Positions 1 to 9,205 of a DNA stretch of 64,000 nt are shown here, one piece after another. Under the pieces are notes generated by a model. The model was not told where the DNA came from. It saw only the letters and a list, made by a program, of their open reading frames with translations, and did not search any database. The position numbers and the translations under genes were made by a program. This DNA comes from Cryobacterium psychrophilum (GTDB taxonomy: Bacteria; Actinomycetota; Actinomycetes; Actinomycetales; Microbacteriaceae), in NCBI RefSeq assembly GCF_004365915.1, contig NZ_SODI01000001.1, forward strand, positions 124,001-188,000. The letters run 5' to 3'. Each line of letters opens with the position of its first letter. Within the stretch, counting starts at the first letter, position 1.

Positions 1-1180
1 ACGTGACACCGGCAGCACCGATTGCGGTGCGGGTCGGGGCGTTCCGCGGACGATCGAGCACGTGGTGCTCGCGCTTGTCCCCGGTGATCCAGGCCTCAAT
101 GAATGGGTACACCATCACGAGGACGATGAAGATTCCGATCACAATCAGTGGAACCAGGATGTTGAAGGAGTACGTGTGGTTCAGGAACACGAACTCCCAC
201 CCCGGTGGAATCAAGCGAAGAGCGCCGTCGGCAAAACCGATATACCAGTCGGGCTGGGTTCCGGCGGAAACCGGAGATGGGTCGTACGGGCCGTAATTCC
301 AGATCGGGTTGATCGTGAACAGTGATGCGATCAGCATGACGACACCGAAGACGATGAAGAAGAATCCACCGGCCTTGGCGGCATAGACGGGAAGTACCGG
401 GTACCCAACGACGTTCTGGTTGGTGTGACCGGCCGACGGGTACTGCGTGTGCTTGTGCACGACAACGAACAGCAGGTGCATTGCGATCAGCGCAACGATG
501 ATGGCCGGCAGCAGCAGAATGTGCAGCGAGTACAGCCGTCCGACGATGTCGACGCCCGGGAATTCTCCGCCGAAAAGCAGGAAGGAGATCCAGGTTCCGG
601 CGACCGGAATTCCCTTGATGATTCCATCGATGATTCGCAGGCCGTTTCCGGAGAGCAGGTCGTCGGGGAGGGAATAGCCGGTGAAGCCCTCAGCCATCGC
701 GAGGATGAAGAGAATGAAACCGATGATCCAGTTCAGCTCGCGGGGCTTACGGAAGGCGCCCGTGAAGTAGATGCGGAGCATGTGCAGGCCAATGGCGGCC
801 ACGAAAAGCAGCGCCGCCCAGTGGTGAACCTGGCGCATGAGCAATCCACCGCGGATGTCAAAGGAAATATCGAGCGAGGACGCCATGGCGGCCGACATCT
901 CGATTCCCTTGAGCGGAGCGTAGGAACCGTCGTAGAACACGGGAGCCATCGACGCTTGGAAGAAGAAGGTCAGGAAGGATCCGGTGAGCAGGATGATGAC
1001 GAAACTGTACAGCGCCACCTCGCCCAGCAGGAAGGACCAGTGATCCGGAAAGATCTTGCGCCCAAGCTCTTTGACGGCACCGGAAATGCTGGTGCGCTCG
1101 TCGAGGTAGTTCGCGGCGGATGAAGTGAATCCGCCGGATTTTTTTACCTCGGCGGGTTTACGGGTGTCTAACGAAGTCAT
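1..1180 (-). CDS. qcrB: Cytochrome bc1 complex cytochrome b subunit (partial, C-terminus outside window)
   Basis: Membrane cytochrome b of the menaquinol:cytochrome c oxidoreductase. The ATG at 1180 overlaps the qcrA stop (ATGA), so translation is probably coupled. The visible 393 residues begin MTSLDTRKPAEV and contain the b-type heme helices (HHWAALLFVAAIGLHML and a second histidine-bearing helix ending MHLLFVVVHKHTQ) and a Qo-site PDWY motif, the actinobacterial variant of PEWY. The gene runs off the left edge; family members are around 540 residues, so roughly a quarter is missing. It is the last visible gene of ctaE-qcrC-qcrA-qcrB. No six-frame product covers it because the stop is outside; I read it from the reverse strand. 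Confidence 0.95.
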   Translation of the reverse strand, partial: MTSLDTRKPAEVKKSGGFTSSAANYLDERTSISGAVKELGRKIFPDHWSFLLGEVALYSFVIILLTGSFLTFFFQASMAPVFYDGSYAPLKGIEMSAAMASSLDISFDIRGGLLMRQVHHWAALLFVAAIGLHMLRIYFTGAFRKPRELNWIIGFILFILAMAEGFTGYSLPDDLLSGNGLRIIDGIIKGIPVAGTWISFLLFGGEFPGVDIVGRLYSLHILLLPAIIVALIAMHLLFVVVHKHTQYPSAGHTNQNVVGYPVLPVYAAKAGGFFFIVFGVVMLIASLFTINPIWNYGPYDPSPVSAGTQPDWYIGFADGALRLIPPGWEFVFLNHTYSFNILVPLIVIGIFIVLVMVYPFIEAWITGDKREHHVLDRPRNAPTRTAIGAAGVT

Positions 1181-2250
1181 TTACGCTCCCAGAAGCTCGG
1201 ACCGACCGGTTCAGTGAAATCGCTCTGCGCGATGAGATAACCTTCTGCGTCTACCGTGATCGGCAGCTGCGGGAGCGGCCGCGCGGCCGGTCCGAAAATT
1301 ACCTCGCAGTGATTCGTGACGTCGAATTGTGATTGGTGACACGGGCACAGAAGGTGGTGGGTTTGCTGCTCATACAACGCAACAGGGCAACCAACATGAG
1401 TACATATCTTAGAATACGCGACGATGCCCTGGTAGGACCAGTCCTTGCGCTCAGGAGTCTCGACGAGTTGTTCCGGCTTGAGGCGCATGAGGAGAACCGC
1501 TGCCTTTGCCTTCTCTTCCAGGCGACCGTGGCCCATTTCGGCCAGGCCTTCCGGAATCACGTGGAAGGAGGAACCGAGCGTGAGGTCGGATGCCTTGATC
1601 GGCGTTCCCGAGGGGTCAAGAGCCAAACGCGTGCCCGTTTTCCACAGCGTCTCCCGCAGCAGCTCCACCGGGTCCTGGTCCTGCGGGCCGAGGCCACGGA
1701 AGAGCACAACTGCGGGGAGCGGGAACGCAATGAGGGCACCGATCAGGCTGTTGCGAATGAGAGTGCGGCGACCGAAGCCGGACTCTTCATTGGCCTGCTG
1801 GAAGATCTCCACGGCACGGGCCCGAACCTCGTCGGTACCACGGACGGGATGACGTTCGTCGACCCCTTCGTGGTCGGACATGAGGGCCTTGCCCCAGTGC
1901 ACAGCGCCGATGCCGATTGCGAACAGCGCGAGGGAAAGTCCCAGGCCGATGAAGAGGTTGTTCAACCGAACCGAGCCCGGATCTTCCGCCGTGATGGGGA
2001 ATGCCATGTATGCGGCGATAGCGAACACGCTGCCGACAATGGACACATAGAAGAGGGTATAGACGGTGCGCTCTGCCTTGCGCTCCTCTTTCGGATTTAG
2101 ATCCGTGATCCGGGGGCGGTGCGGCGGGAAGCCGGGGTTCTCGAGCGAGTTGCGCGCGACGACGGCGGTACCTGCAGGGGTACCTGCGCGTACAACGCTC
2201 GACGAGTCGGCGGCGGGGACATGCTCCGCGCCGTTATCGTCCTTGGCCAT
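1177..2250 (-). CDS. qcrA: Cytochrome bc1 complex Rieske iron-sulfur subunit
   Basis: Rieske subunit that passes electrons from menaquinol to cytochrome c1 in the plasma membrane (357 aa). The C-terminal cluster motif is complete: C283-T-H285 with C288, then C302-P-C304-H305. Three hydrophobic segments (about residues 65-85, 95-120 and 165-185) precede it. This three-helix N-terminus is typical of actinobacterial QcrA, in contrast to the single helix of proteobacterial enzymes. The start ATG has a good ribosome binding site (AAGGAGAACA). It lies 53 nt after qcrC and overlaps qcrB by 4 nt. Confidence 0.96.
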   Translation of the reverse strand: MAKDDNGAEHVPAADSSSVVRAGTPAGTAVVARNSLENPGFPPHRPRITDLNPKEERKAERTVYTLFYVSIVGSVFAIAAYMAFPITAEDPGSVRLNNLFIGLGLSLALFAIGIGAVHWGKALMSDHEGVDERHPVRGTDEVRARAVEIFQQANEESGFGRRTLIRNSLIGALIAFPLPAVVLFRGLGPQDQDPVELLRETLWKTGTRLALDPSGTPIKASDLTLGSSFHVIPEGLAEMGHGRLEEKAKAAVLLMRLKPEQLVETPERKDWSYQGIVAYSKICTHVGCPVALYEQQTHHLLCPCHQSQFDVTNHCEVIFGPAARPLPQLPITVDAEGYLIAQSDFTEPVGPSFWERK

Positions 2251-2303
2251 TGTTCTCCTTCTTACCAGCTGTCAATGTATTGCTGCGTCGCACGGGTAGT
2301 CGA

Positions 2304-3134
2304 TCAGTTCGATTTGGCGGTGATCCACACGGTCAGGGCCACGATGGCGCCCAGTCCGAAGATCCAAATGAACAGGCCCTCTGCTACGGGCCCCAGGGAC
2401 CCGAGGGCAACTCCGCCGGGTGACGGGTTGTTTTCGATGTACTTGAGGTACGTAATGATGTCGCGCTTGCCTTCGGCTGACACGTTCATGTCGTTGAAGA
2501 CGGGCATGTTCTGCGGGCCGGTGATCATGGCCTCGTAGATGTGGGCGGCGGACACGTCCTTGATCGCGGGGGCAAACTTGCCCTCGGTGAGGGCTCCACC
2601 GGCGCCGGCCACGTTGTGGCACATGGCGCAGTTGATGCGGAAGAGTTCGGCGCCATTTGCAGCGTCGCCACTCGCATCGAGGACTTCGCCCGCGGGAATC
2701 GCGGGGCCGGGAGCCTGAGACGCCACATATGCGGCGAGTGCCGCAGTCTGGGCTTCAGTGAACTGAGTTGGCTTCTTCTGCGCCTGAGGTCCCTGCATCT
2801 GCATCGGCATGCGGCCGGTGCCGACCTGGAAGTCAACGGAGGCAGCTCCAACACCGAGCAGGCTCGGCGCGACGTCCGAGCCCTCCAGGGCGAGGCCGTG
2901 ACAGGTGGCGCAGTTTGCGGCAAAGAGCTTCTCGCCCTCATCGATCGTCTGCTGCGAGGACGCATCCGTTGTGGCTGACGCAGTGGTGGTACTGAGGGCC
3001 GCATAGCCGGCACCCGTGAAGAGCAATCCGATGGCAATGAGGGCAACGCTGGCCAAAGGGTGGCGACGGCCGGACTTACCCGACGTGCCACCCTTGCGAG
3101 GCGTCGAAGCTGAGGGGGTTTTATTCGTGGTCAT
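2304..3134 (-). CDS. qcrC: Cytochrome bc1 complex diheme cytochrome c subunit
   Basis: Membrane-anchored diheme cytochrome c of 276 aa. Two heme attachment motifs are visible, C75-ATC-H79 and C169-AMC-H173. An N-terminal membrane segment (about 27-48) follows a basic, Ser/Thr-rich cytoplasmic tail, and a C-terminal segment (about 250-270) anchors the protein. In actinobacteria lacking soluble cytochrome c, the second heme domain passes electrons directly to the CuA site of cytochrome oxidase in a bc1-aa3 supercomplex. The neighbouring ctaE fits that role. Upstream AGGAGC is about 14 nt from the ATG. Confidence 0.96.
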   Translation of the reverse strand: MTTNKTPSASTPRKGGTSGKSGRRHPLASVALIAIGLLFTGAGYAALSTTTASATTDASSQQTIDEGEKLFAANCATCHGLALEGSDVAPSLLGVGAASVDFQVGTGRMPMQMQGPQAQKKPTQFTEAQTAALAAYVASQAPGPAIPAGEVLDASGDAANGAELFRINCAMCHNVAGAGGALTEGKFAPAIKDVSAAHIYEAMITGPQNMPVFNDMNVSAEGKRDIITYLKYIENNPSPGGVALGSLGPVAEGLFIWIFGLGAIVALTVWITAKSN

Positions 3135-3158
3135 GCTGAAGGTGTCCGCTCCTGATTC

Positions 3159-3788
3159 TTATTTAAGAACGTAGACGACCAGGAAAAGCCCGATCCAGAC
3201 GACGTCGACGAAGTGCCAGTAGTAAGAGACCACGATGGCGCTGGTCGCTTCTTTATGACCGAAGTTCTTGACCGCAAAACCGCGACCAATGATGAGAAGG
3301 AATGCGATGAGACCGGCCGTCACGTGGATTCCGTGGAATCCGGTGGTGATGTAGAACGCCGATCCGTAGGCGTTGGAGCTAAGAGAAATTCCCTCAGAAA
3401 CCAACGTCGCGTACTCGAAGACCTGTCCGATTACGAAGATCGCGCCGAGGGCGTAGGTGAGGAAGAACCACTCAACCATGCCCCACTGGCTCAGCTTCCA
3501 GCCCGTGGAGCGAGCTTGCAGCCGCTCTGCAGCGAAGACGCCGAACTGGCACGTCACGGATGACGAAACAAGGATGAGCGTATTGATCAACGCAAAGGTG
3601 AAATTGTGTTTGTCCGACTCGAAGAGCCAGAGCTCGGGGGAGGTGGATCGAAGCGTGAAATAGATCGCGAAGAGTCCCGCAAAGAACATCACCTCGCTAC
3701 CCAGCCACACAATGGTGCCCACAGCCACGCTGTTGGGCCGGTTCACAACGGGTGCTATCGCCGTCTGAGTAATTGAGGTGCTGGTCAC
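3159..3788 (-). CDS. ctaE: Cytochrome c oxidase subunit III
   Basis: Subunit III of the aa3 cytochrome oxidase, about 209 aa with five predicted membrane helices. Typical motifs are [19 protein letters not shown] near the N-terminus and [10 protein letters not shown] and [14 protein letters not shown] near the C-terminus. The reading frame stays open to 3839, but the added 17 residues do not look like family sequence. I prefer the GTG at 3788 (product starts MTSTSITQ), preceded by GGAGGG, although the spacing of that site is unusually short. It is the first gene of the ctaE-qcrCAB cluster; subunits I and II are not in the window. Confidence 0.9.
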   Translation of the reverse strand: MTSTSITQTAIAPVVNRPNSVAVGTIVWLGSEVMFFAGLFAIYFTLRSTSPELWLFESDKHNFTFALINTLILVSSSVTCQFGVFAAERLQARSTGWKLSQWGMVEWFFLTYALGAIFVIGQVFEYATLVSEGISLSSNAYGSAFYITTGFHGIHVTAGLIAFLLIIGRGFAVKNFGHKEATSAIVVSYYWHFVDVVWIGLFLVVYVLK

Positions 3789-3931
3789 CCCTCCATTATG
3801 GCCGATAATCGCACAGGTTTTTCTCATTGAGGCGTGCAAGTCGCCCTTCTTCGACGGTTGGGGTGCCCTGAGGCGGGGGGTGTATCCCTGTGGATACGGG
3901 GAAGCAGGGCCATTTCAGTAGAATTACGGAC

Positions 3932-4984
3932 ATGCTTGAATCTCAGTCATGGCCAAATATTCTTACTGCTCTTCTTGACGGCGAAGACCTGAGTGTGGCC
4001 GACGCCGCGTGGTGCATGGACCAGGTGATGCTGGGGGCCGTGACGCCGGCCCAACTGGGCGCGTTTCTTGTGGCGCTGCGGGCCAAGGGTGAAACCGTCA
4101 ATGAAATCGTCGGATTCCGTGACGCGGTTCTCGAACATGCCGTGCCGCTCAACGTTGACTCCATGGGTTTGGACATCGTTGGTACCGGGGGTGACCGTTT
4201 TGGCACGGTGAACATTTCGACCATGGCGTCGATTGTGTGTGCTGCTGCGGGCGTGCCGGTCGTGAAGCACGGCAATCGGGCGGCGAGCTCGGCGTCCGGA
4301 TCATCGGATGTACTCTCGGCGCTCGGCATCGATCTCACCCTTTCCTCGGAGCGGGTTGCTGAGGTGCTGGGCAGGACCGGGATCACGTTCGCGTACGCGG
4401 CTGCGTTTCACCCCGGTTTCGGCAACGCGGCCGGCACCCGCAAGGAGCTGGGAATACCCACGGTTTTCAATTACCTCGGCCCGCTGTGCAACCCAGCCCG
4501 GCCGGAGGCATCCGCTGTGGGCGTGGCGAATCTCGACCGAGTCCCACTATTCGTCGGGGTGTTCCAGACCAGAGGCGCAACCGCTCTTGTTTTTCGCGGC
4601 GATGACGGTCTCGACGAACTCACAACAACCGGCCACAGCCATGTGTGGGAGGTCTCGAGGGGACTCGTCACGGAACACGACATTGATCCGCGCGATCTGG
4701 GCATCAAACGGGCGCAGATCAGTGACCTGGTGGGTGGAGATGCCGACCATAACGCTGCCGTCGTGCACACGGTGCTCTCCGGCGAGCCGGGCCCGATTCG
4801 TGACATCGTACTGCTCAATGCCGCAGCCGGCCTCGTGGCTTTCGACCTCGCCAACAACCCCTCCCAAGTGCAGGTGTCCATCCTGGATCGCTTCCGGGAC
4901 AAGATGCTCGTTGCAGCGACGGCCATTGATTCGGGGACTGCGACATCAAAGCTTGCGGAATGGGTCGCGGCGACACGGATGTAA
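3932..4984 (+). CDS. trpD: Anthranilate phosphoribosyltransferase
   Basis: Transfers phosphoribose from PRPP to anthranilate in tryptophan synthesis; 350 aa from the ATG at 3932. Family motifs are present: DIVGTGGD, a KHGNRA loop with SSxSGSSDVLSALG after it, and ENA-type region HPGFGNAAGTRKELG. The frame is open upstream to 3890, but that part is not conserved-looking. TAGAAT at 3919-3924 ends 7 nt before this ATG and there is no ribosome binding site, so a leaderless transcript starting at the ATG is likely (inference). No other trp gene is adjacent; it stands divergent from ctaE. Confidence 0.95.
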   Translation: MLESQSWPNILTALLDGEDLSVADAAWCMDQVMLGAVTPAQLGAFLVALRAKGETVNEIVGFRDAVLEHAVPLNVDSMGLDIVGTGGDRFGTVNISTMASIVCAAAGVPVVKHGNRAASSASGSSDVLSALGIDLTLSSERVAEVLGRTGITFAYAAAFHPGFGNAAGTRKELGIPTVFNYLGPLCNPARPEASAVGVANLDRVPLFVGVFQTRGATALVFRGDDGLDELTTTGHSHVWEVSRGLVTEHDIDPRDLGIKRAQISDLVGGDADHNAAVVHTVLSGEPGPIRDIVLLNAAAGLVAFDLANNPSQVQVSILDRFRDKMLVAATAIDSGTATSKLAEWVAATRM

Positions 4985-5059
4985 TTCGGCGTAGATCGCG
5001 TATGTTAGGCGTGTCAGAGCCGACAAATCCGGCAGTGCCGGAACCGATTGAGTGAATGG

Positions 5060-6067
5060 ATGACCGTGAAGAAACTCATCAATGATCCAAGCAATGTTGT
5101 TGCAGAGTCCGTGGCGGGTTTTGCACTCGCGCACGCCGACCTCGTTCGTGTCTCGAACGATCCCCTCTTCATCGTGCGCGCGGACGCTCCGGTTCGGGGC
5201 AAGGTGGGAATCGTCAGCGGTGGCGGCAGCGGCCACGAGCCCCTGCACGGCGGATTCGTGGGACCGGGAATGCTCGACGCCGCCGTCCCCGGCCCGGTTT
5301 TCACCTCTCCAACCCCCGACCCGATCCTTGCCGCGACCAAGGCGGTCGATGGGGGAGCGGGGGTTCTGCACATTGTCAAGAATTACACCGGTGACGTGCT
5401 CAACTTTGAGACGGCGGCTGACCTGGCCCTGATGGAAGACATCGATGTGCGATCCGTGATCACCAACGATGACGTCGCGGTCAAGGATTCCCTGTACACG
5501 GCCGGCCGTCGAGGCGTGGCCGGCACCGTACTCGTGGAAAAGATCGCGGGGGCGGCGGCAGAGCGCCTGGATGACCTCGCGACCGTTGCTCGTATTGCAG
5601 AGAAGGTCAATTCTTTTGTTCGATCGATGGGCGTCGCGCTCACACCGTGCGTCGTGCCGCACGCCGGCGAACCGAGCTTCATTCTCGCTGAAGATGAAAT
5701 TGAGATCGGCATCGGCATTCATGGCGAGCCGGGCCGGGAACGCATCACGATGGAACCCGCCGATGCCATCGTGGATCGTCTGCTGGGGCCCATCCTTGAG
5801 GATCTGCCCTTCGACAGCGGCGACGAGGTGCTTTTGTTCGTGAATGGAATGGGTGGCACCCCGCAGATCGAGCTCTACATCCTGTTTCGACGGGCGGCCG
5901 AGGTTCTTGCAGAACGGGGAATCACGGTGACACGTTCCCTCGTCGGTAACTACACCACGAGCCTGGACATGCAGGGGGCGTCGATTTCGGTCTTAAAACT
6001 CGACGCGGAGCTGACCACCCTGTGGGATGCCCCGGTGCAAACATCCGCACTGCGCTGGGGAAAGTAA
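5060..6067 (+). CDS. dhaK: Dihydroxyacetone kinase subunit DhaK
   Basis: Substrate-binding subunit of PEP-dependent dihydroxyacetone kinase, 335 aa from the ATG at 5060 (product starts [14 protein letters not shown]). The SGGGSGHEP loop and H221 in GIHGEPG, which forms the covalent hemiaminal with dihydroxyacetone, are both present. An in-frame TTG at 5048 and GTG at 5066 are alternatives. dhaL follows after 9 nt and dhaM overlaps dhaL, so the three form an operon for phosphorylating dihydroxyacetone with PEP as donor. No glycerol dehydrogenase or regulator gene sits beside it. Confidence 0.95.
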   Translation: MTVKKLINDPSNVVAESVAGFALAHADLVRVSNDPLFIVRADAPVRGKVGIVSGGGSGHEPLHGGFVGPGMLDAAVPGPVFTSPTPDPILAATKAVDGGAGVLHIVKNYTGDVLNFETAADLALMEDIDVRSVITNDDVAVKDSLYTAGRRGVAGTVLVEKIAGAAAERLDDLATVARIAEKVNSFVRSMGVALTPCVVPHAGEPSFILAEDEIEIGIGIHGEPGRERITMEPADAIVDRLLGPILEDLPFDSGDEVLLFVNGMGGTPQIELYILFRRAAEVLAERGITVTRSLVGNYTTSLDMQGASISVLKLDAELTTLWDAPVQTSALRWGK

Positions 6068-6076
6068 GAAACGGGA

Positions 6077-6712
6077 ATGTATCTGACCACAGCCTGGGCA
6101 CTCGCGTGGGTGCGTCTCTCCGCGCAGGTCATTGCTGAGCACCGCAGCGACCTCAACACCCTCGACCGGGAGATTGGGGACGGTGACCACGGCGAGAATA
6201 TGGACCGTGGCTTCGGCGCTGTTATGGGCCGCCTGAGCGACGTCTCTGACGACGCCGTGCCGTCTGAGGTGCTCAAGCTTGTGGCAAGCACTCTGATCTC
6301 AACGGTCGGTGGCGCGGCGGGTCCGCTCTATGGCACGGCCTATTTGAAGGCGGCGATCGCCGTCACCGGTGTGGCCGAGCTCGATGCCGCGGCGACCGTT
6401 TCGCTGCTCACGGCCGCACGAGACGGAATTGTGCTGCGGGGTAAGGCAGTGACCGGGGACAAGACCATGATCGACGCTTGGAATCCTGCCGTCGACGCGG
6501 CGGTCGCACGGCAGGCAGCCGGCGGTACCCCCCTCGACATCTTGTCGGCGGCCGCAGACGCCGCCGATCAGGGTGCGATCGCGACCGAACCGCTCGTGGC
6601 GCGTAAGGGCCGCGCGAGCTACCTGGGGGAGCGAGCGCGGGGTCACCGAGATCCGGGTGCGGAGTCCACCCGGCTGCTGTTGCGCGCGGCCGTAGACGTG
6701 GTGGCCGTGTGA
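6077..6712 (+). CDS. dhaL: Dihydroxyacetone kinase subunit DhaL
   Basis: ADP-binding subunit (211 aa) that holds a permanently bound nucleotide, which is rephosphorylated by DhaM and phosphorylates dihydroxyacetone on DhaK. The Mg-binding aspartates are in TLDREIGDGDHGEN (D30, D35, D37), followed by a GGAAGPLYG loop and a typical helical bundle. The start ATG is 9 nt after dhaK with only a weak purine tract. Its stop overlaps the dhaM start (TGATG). Confidence 0.94.
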   Translation: MYLTTAWALAWVRLSAQVIAEHRSDLNTLDREIGDGDHGENMDRGFGAVMGRLSDVSDDAVPSEVLKLVASTLISTVGGAAGPLYGTAYLKAAIAVTGVAELDAAATVSLLTAARDGIVLRGKAVTGDKTMIDAWNPAVDAAVARQAAGGTPLDILSAAADAADQGAIATEPLVARKGRASYLGERARGHRDPGAESTRLLLRAAVDVVAV

Positions 6713-7419
6713 TGGGGGAGAGCACGGGGCACGTGGGCCAGCAGGTCGGCCTTGTCTTCGTTTCACACAGTGCGCTCATCGCTGACGGACTGGTCGAGCT
6801 CGCTCGACAAATGGCGCCACGTGCAATTCTCATGCCGGCCGGGGGAACTGACGAAGGGGGGATCGGCACGAGTTTCCTCAAGGTCTCCGAGGGGATGCTC
6901 GCTGCCGTGAGCGCCGGGGGAGTGGTGGTGCTCTGTGACCTCGGCTCAGCCATTCTGACGGCGGAGACGGCACTGGAGTTTCTGGACGATGACGTTCGCG
7001 CTCGCATCCGCATTGTGGATGCGCCGCTCGTTGAGGGCGGAGTGGCCGCGGCTGTCGCCGCCGAGATCGGGGGAGACATCGACGCTGTCGAAGCGGCCGC
7101 CCTGTCGGCCGTGACCGCCGGCGAGGTCGAAGCCACTCCAACGAGTCAGTCCGATGCTTTCGTCACGCGTTCCGTGACGCTCGTCAATCGAGACGGCCTG
7201 CACGCGCGGCCCGCAGCGGAATTCGTCACCCTCGCCAGTACTTTTGATGCCGCAGTCTCTGTTAATGGCACCGATGCCACGAGCCTCCTGGGAATCATGT
7301 CGCTGGGGCTGGCGCGGGGGATGACAGTGGAGATCTCGTCGTCAGGGTCGGAGGCCGCCGAGGCGGTCACGGCGCTCGTGGCGCTTCTGGAGTCCGGATT
7401 CGGCGAGGAGCACGAGTAG
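6712..7419 (+). CDS. dhaM: PTS-dependent dihydroxyacetone kinase phosphotransferase DhaM with fused HPr domain
   Basis: Phosphoryl donor of the Dha kinase, 235 aa. Residues about 12-130 form the EIIA-like DhaM domain with the phosphohistidine H19 (VSHS) and a GGTDEGGIGTS loop. Residues about 153-233 form an HPr domain with H164 in DGLHARPAA and the SLLGIMSLG motif of the Ser46 region. The enzyme I-like third domain found in E. coli DhaM is absent, so PEP-derived phosphate must come from an EI encoded elsewhere. ATG 6712 overlaps the dhaL stop; a GTG three bases upstream is equally possible. Confidence 0.92.
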   Translation: MGESTGHVGQQVGLVFVSHSALIADGLVELARQMAPRAILMPAGGTDEGGIGTSFLKVSEGMLAAVSAGGVVVLCDLGSAILTAETALEFLDDDVRARIRIVDAPLVEGGVAAAVAAEIGGDIDAVEAAALSAVTAGEVEATPTSQSDAFVTRSVTLVNRDGLHARPAAEFVTLASTFDAAVSVNGTDATSLLGIMSLGLARGMTVEISSSGSEAAEAVTALVALLESGFGEEHE

Positions 7420-7474
7420 CAGGGCCGCTTAGCACGATCTGTCTTTTTTGTCGAATCCAGCGTAGTGTGTACGC

Positions 7475-7690
7475 ATGTCTGTAGATGATGGCTCGAGAGT
7501 GGATTCCTCAGCATGCCCGGTGTGCAACCATCCCATGGGGGAGCACACCATCGATCACTCAACGAAGAACGCGATACTCAACTGCCCGGTTGCACATCCG
7601 GGGGCCTTTGACCGGGATGCCTTCGAGCCGGTCAACGAACTCGGGATGGTGATCCACACAAAACCCGTCCCCAAAGCATCGTTGCGTTAG
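7475..7690 (+). CDS. Small Cys-containing protein of unknown function
   Basis: A 71-aa soluble protein with a CPVCNHPMGEH segment at residues 14-24 and a later NCPVAHPG; the Cys/His pattern could bind a metal, which is inference. I do not recognise the family. TAGTGT at 7463-7468 ends 6 nt before the ATG, matching the leaderless-start pattern seen elsewhere in the window. It follows dhaM after 55 nt but has its own likely promoter. Codon use is like that of neighbouring genes, supporting a real gene. Confidence 0.6.
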   Translation: MSVDDGSRVDSSACPVCNHPMGEHTIDHSTKNAILNCPVAHPGAFDRDAFEPVNELGMVIHTKPVPKASLR

Positions 7691-7766
7691 CACTGTTCCG
7701 GCGAAGATTCTGGCTCTTCCCAAATCACCTGATTGTGTGTCGGAATCACTCTCAAGAAGAGCCTAC

Positions 7767-7800
7767 TTGACATAATGTGCATTATCGGTCACACGTGTGG
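7767..7800 (+). promoter_or_regulatory. TTGACA box with two palindromes in a convergent intergenic gap
   Basis: TTGACA (7767-7772) runs into the inverted repeat ATAATG-TG-CATTAT (7772-7785) and then the perfect palindrome CACACGTGTG (7790-7799). Genes on both sides end here, so there is no obvious downstream gene for a plus-strand promoter. It may be an operator, an antisense or small-RNA promoter, or chance. Confidence 0.3.
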
Positions 7801-7826
7801 TGGCCCGTCAGGGACTTGTCGGCTCG

Positions 7827-8606
7827 TTACGCCGTGAGGAAACCAGTGATGTCTCCGACGTAGCGTGTGTGGTTCTCCGGCACGGTGTTGTCGGGCACAG
7901 GTTCCACGGCGGCCAGGGCGATCTCGGCGGCGAACTCGCTCACATTGTACAGACGTCCGGCAGCTTCCTTGCGCAGCCCAATCGCACCAGGATTTGAGCG
8001 TTCGAGCAATGTTGCGGTAATTGTTCCCTCGATCATGTCGCCGGAGACAACGACGAAGCCGATGCCGGCGGCGTCGAGCTCCGGGATCATGGCCCGCAGG
8101 GCATCTTCACCCGCGCGCTTGCTGCGTGCGACCGGCTCGTACTCGGGCATCGTGGGCGTGGTCTCCACGAAGTGCGCCTGATGGCTCGTCACAAACACAA
8201 CCCGGGAGTTCTCCCCCAGCAGCGGCAACGCGGCGGTGAGCAGGTTGACCTGGGCGTCGCGGTTGAGCGCCATGGCGTAGTCCGCCGCCATTCCGCTCTC
8301 CATGCCGCCGGAGGCATTCATGACGAGAATGTCGAGCCCGCCGAATCCCGCGCGAACCGTCTCAAACATGGCCGTGACGGAGGCCGGATCGGTCAGGTCG
8401 GCGCCGACAGTGATGGCCGTTCCGCCTGCGGCGCGGATCGAATCGGCGAGTTTCTTCGCTCGCGCCTCCTTGTTGCGGAAGTTGATCACGACTGATGCGC
8501 CCGCCTCGGCGAAGTAGGCCACGGTATCCGCGCCAATCCCCCGGGATGATCCGGTGACAAGAACGCGCTTGCCCTTGAGTGATCCTGCTGCAAGTGGATT
8601 GGTCAC
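7827..8606 (-). CDS. SDR family oxidoreductase with atypical catalytic spacing
   Basis: Rossmann-fold short-chain dehydrogenase of 259 aa. The cofactor motif TGSSRGIG (18-25), D70 in GADLTDP and an NASG motif (97-100) are present, and S141 fits the catalytic serine. The usual Y-x3-K is not: the nearest tyrosine is Y156 and the lysine is K163 (YEPVARSK), seven apart, with valine where tyrosine is expected. The GTG start has a good AGGAG five nt upstream. It is a monocistronic gene convergent with the small Cys gene; substrate unknown. Confidence 0.85.
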   Translation of the reverse strand: MTNPLAAGSLKGKRVLVTGSSRGIGADTVAYFAEAGASVVINFRNKEARAKKLADSIRAAGGTAITVGADLTDPASVTAMFETVRAGFGGLDILVMNASGGMESGMAADYAMALNRDAQVNLLTAALPLLGENSRVVFVTSHQAHFVETTPTMPEYEPVARSKRAGEDALRAMIPELDAAGIGFVVVSGDMIEGTITATLLERSNPGAIGLRKEAAGRLYNVSEFAAEIALAAVEPVPDNTVPENHTRYVGDITGFLTA

Positions 8607-8731
8607 GCATGCTCCTCAAAGTAGGCGGGTCAAATCTGGACGACCCGCAAGCTTCGAGACTACCAACAACCCGGTAAAACAGCCCTCCACCTGCTAGTTT
8701 TGGAGCATAAACCCGCTGGAAAGGGGACGCT

Positions 8732-9205
8732 ATGGACGCTTTCATCGCCGATTACGCGTGGATTGTCTGGCTCGTGCTTATCCTGCTGTTCGTGACCATC
8801 GAGATGTTTACACTTGAGTTCACCTTCATTATGTTGGCCCTCGGAAGTGTTGGCGGTCTCGTCTCCGGCCTGCTCGGGGCACCGTGGTGGCTGCAACTCG
8901 TCATCGCGGCCCTTCTCGCCGTCATACTGCTCGTCGGTATCAGAGCGAGATTGCTCCGCATCCTCAAACGCGGTGGCGATCCGGCCAAATCGAACATCGA
9001 TGCCCTACTGGGAATCGAGGGAGACATCGTCAAGTCGCTGGACGCCCCGGGCGGACTCGTTCGACTGGCCAACGGCGAAACCTGGACCGCTCGCCTCTCC
9101 CCCGCCGCCGAACGGGGCCGCCTCGACCCGGGCGAGCGCATTGTCGTCACCGAGATAGACGGCGCGACCGCCGTGGTCATGCCTGCCGAAAGGAAAACGT
9201 CATGA
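8732..9205 (+). CDS. NfeD-like membrane protein
   Basis: A 157-aa protein with two to three membrane helices (about 8-30, 32-50 and 52-70) followed by a C-terminal OB-fold domain of about 80 residues with the pattern LLGIEGDIVKSLDAPGGLVRLANGETW. This is the short NfeD1b-type architecture without the protease domain. It overlaps the SPFH gene by 4 nt (ATGA), and NfeD/SPFH pairs are a conserved bacterial unit thought to organise membrane microdomains. The start has GGAAAGGGG upstream. Confidence 0.88.
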   Translation: MDAFIADYAWIVWLVLILLFVTIEMFTLEFTFIMLALGSVGGLVSGLLGAPWWLQLVIAALLAVILLVGIRARLLRILKRGGDPAKSNIDALLGIEGDIVKSLDAPGGLVRLANGETWTARLSPAAERGRLDPGERIVVTEIDGATAVVMPAERKTS

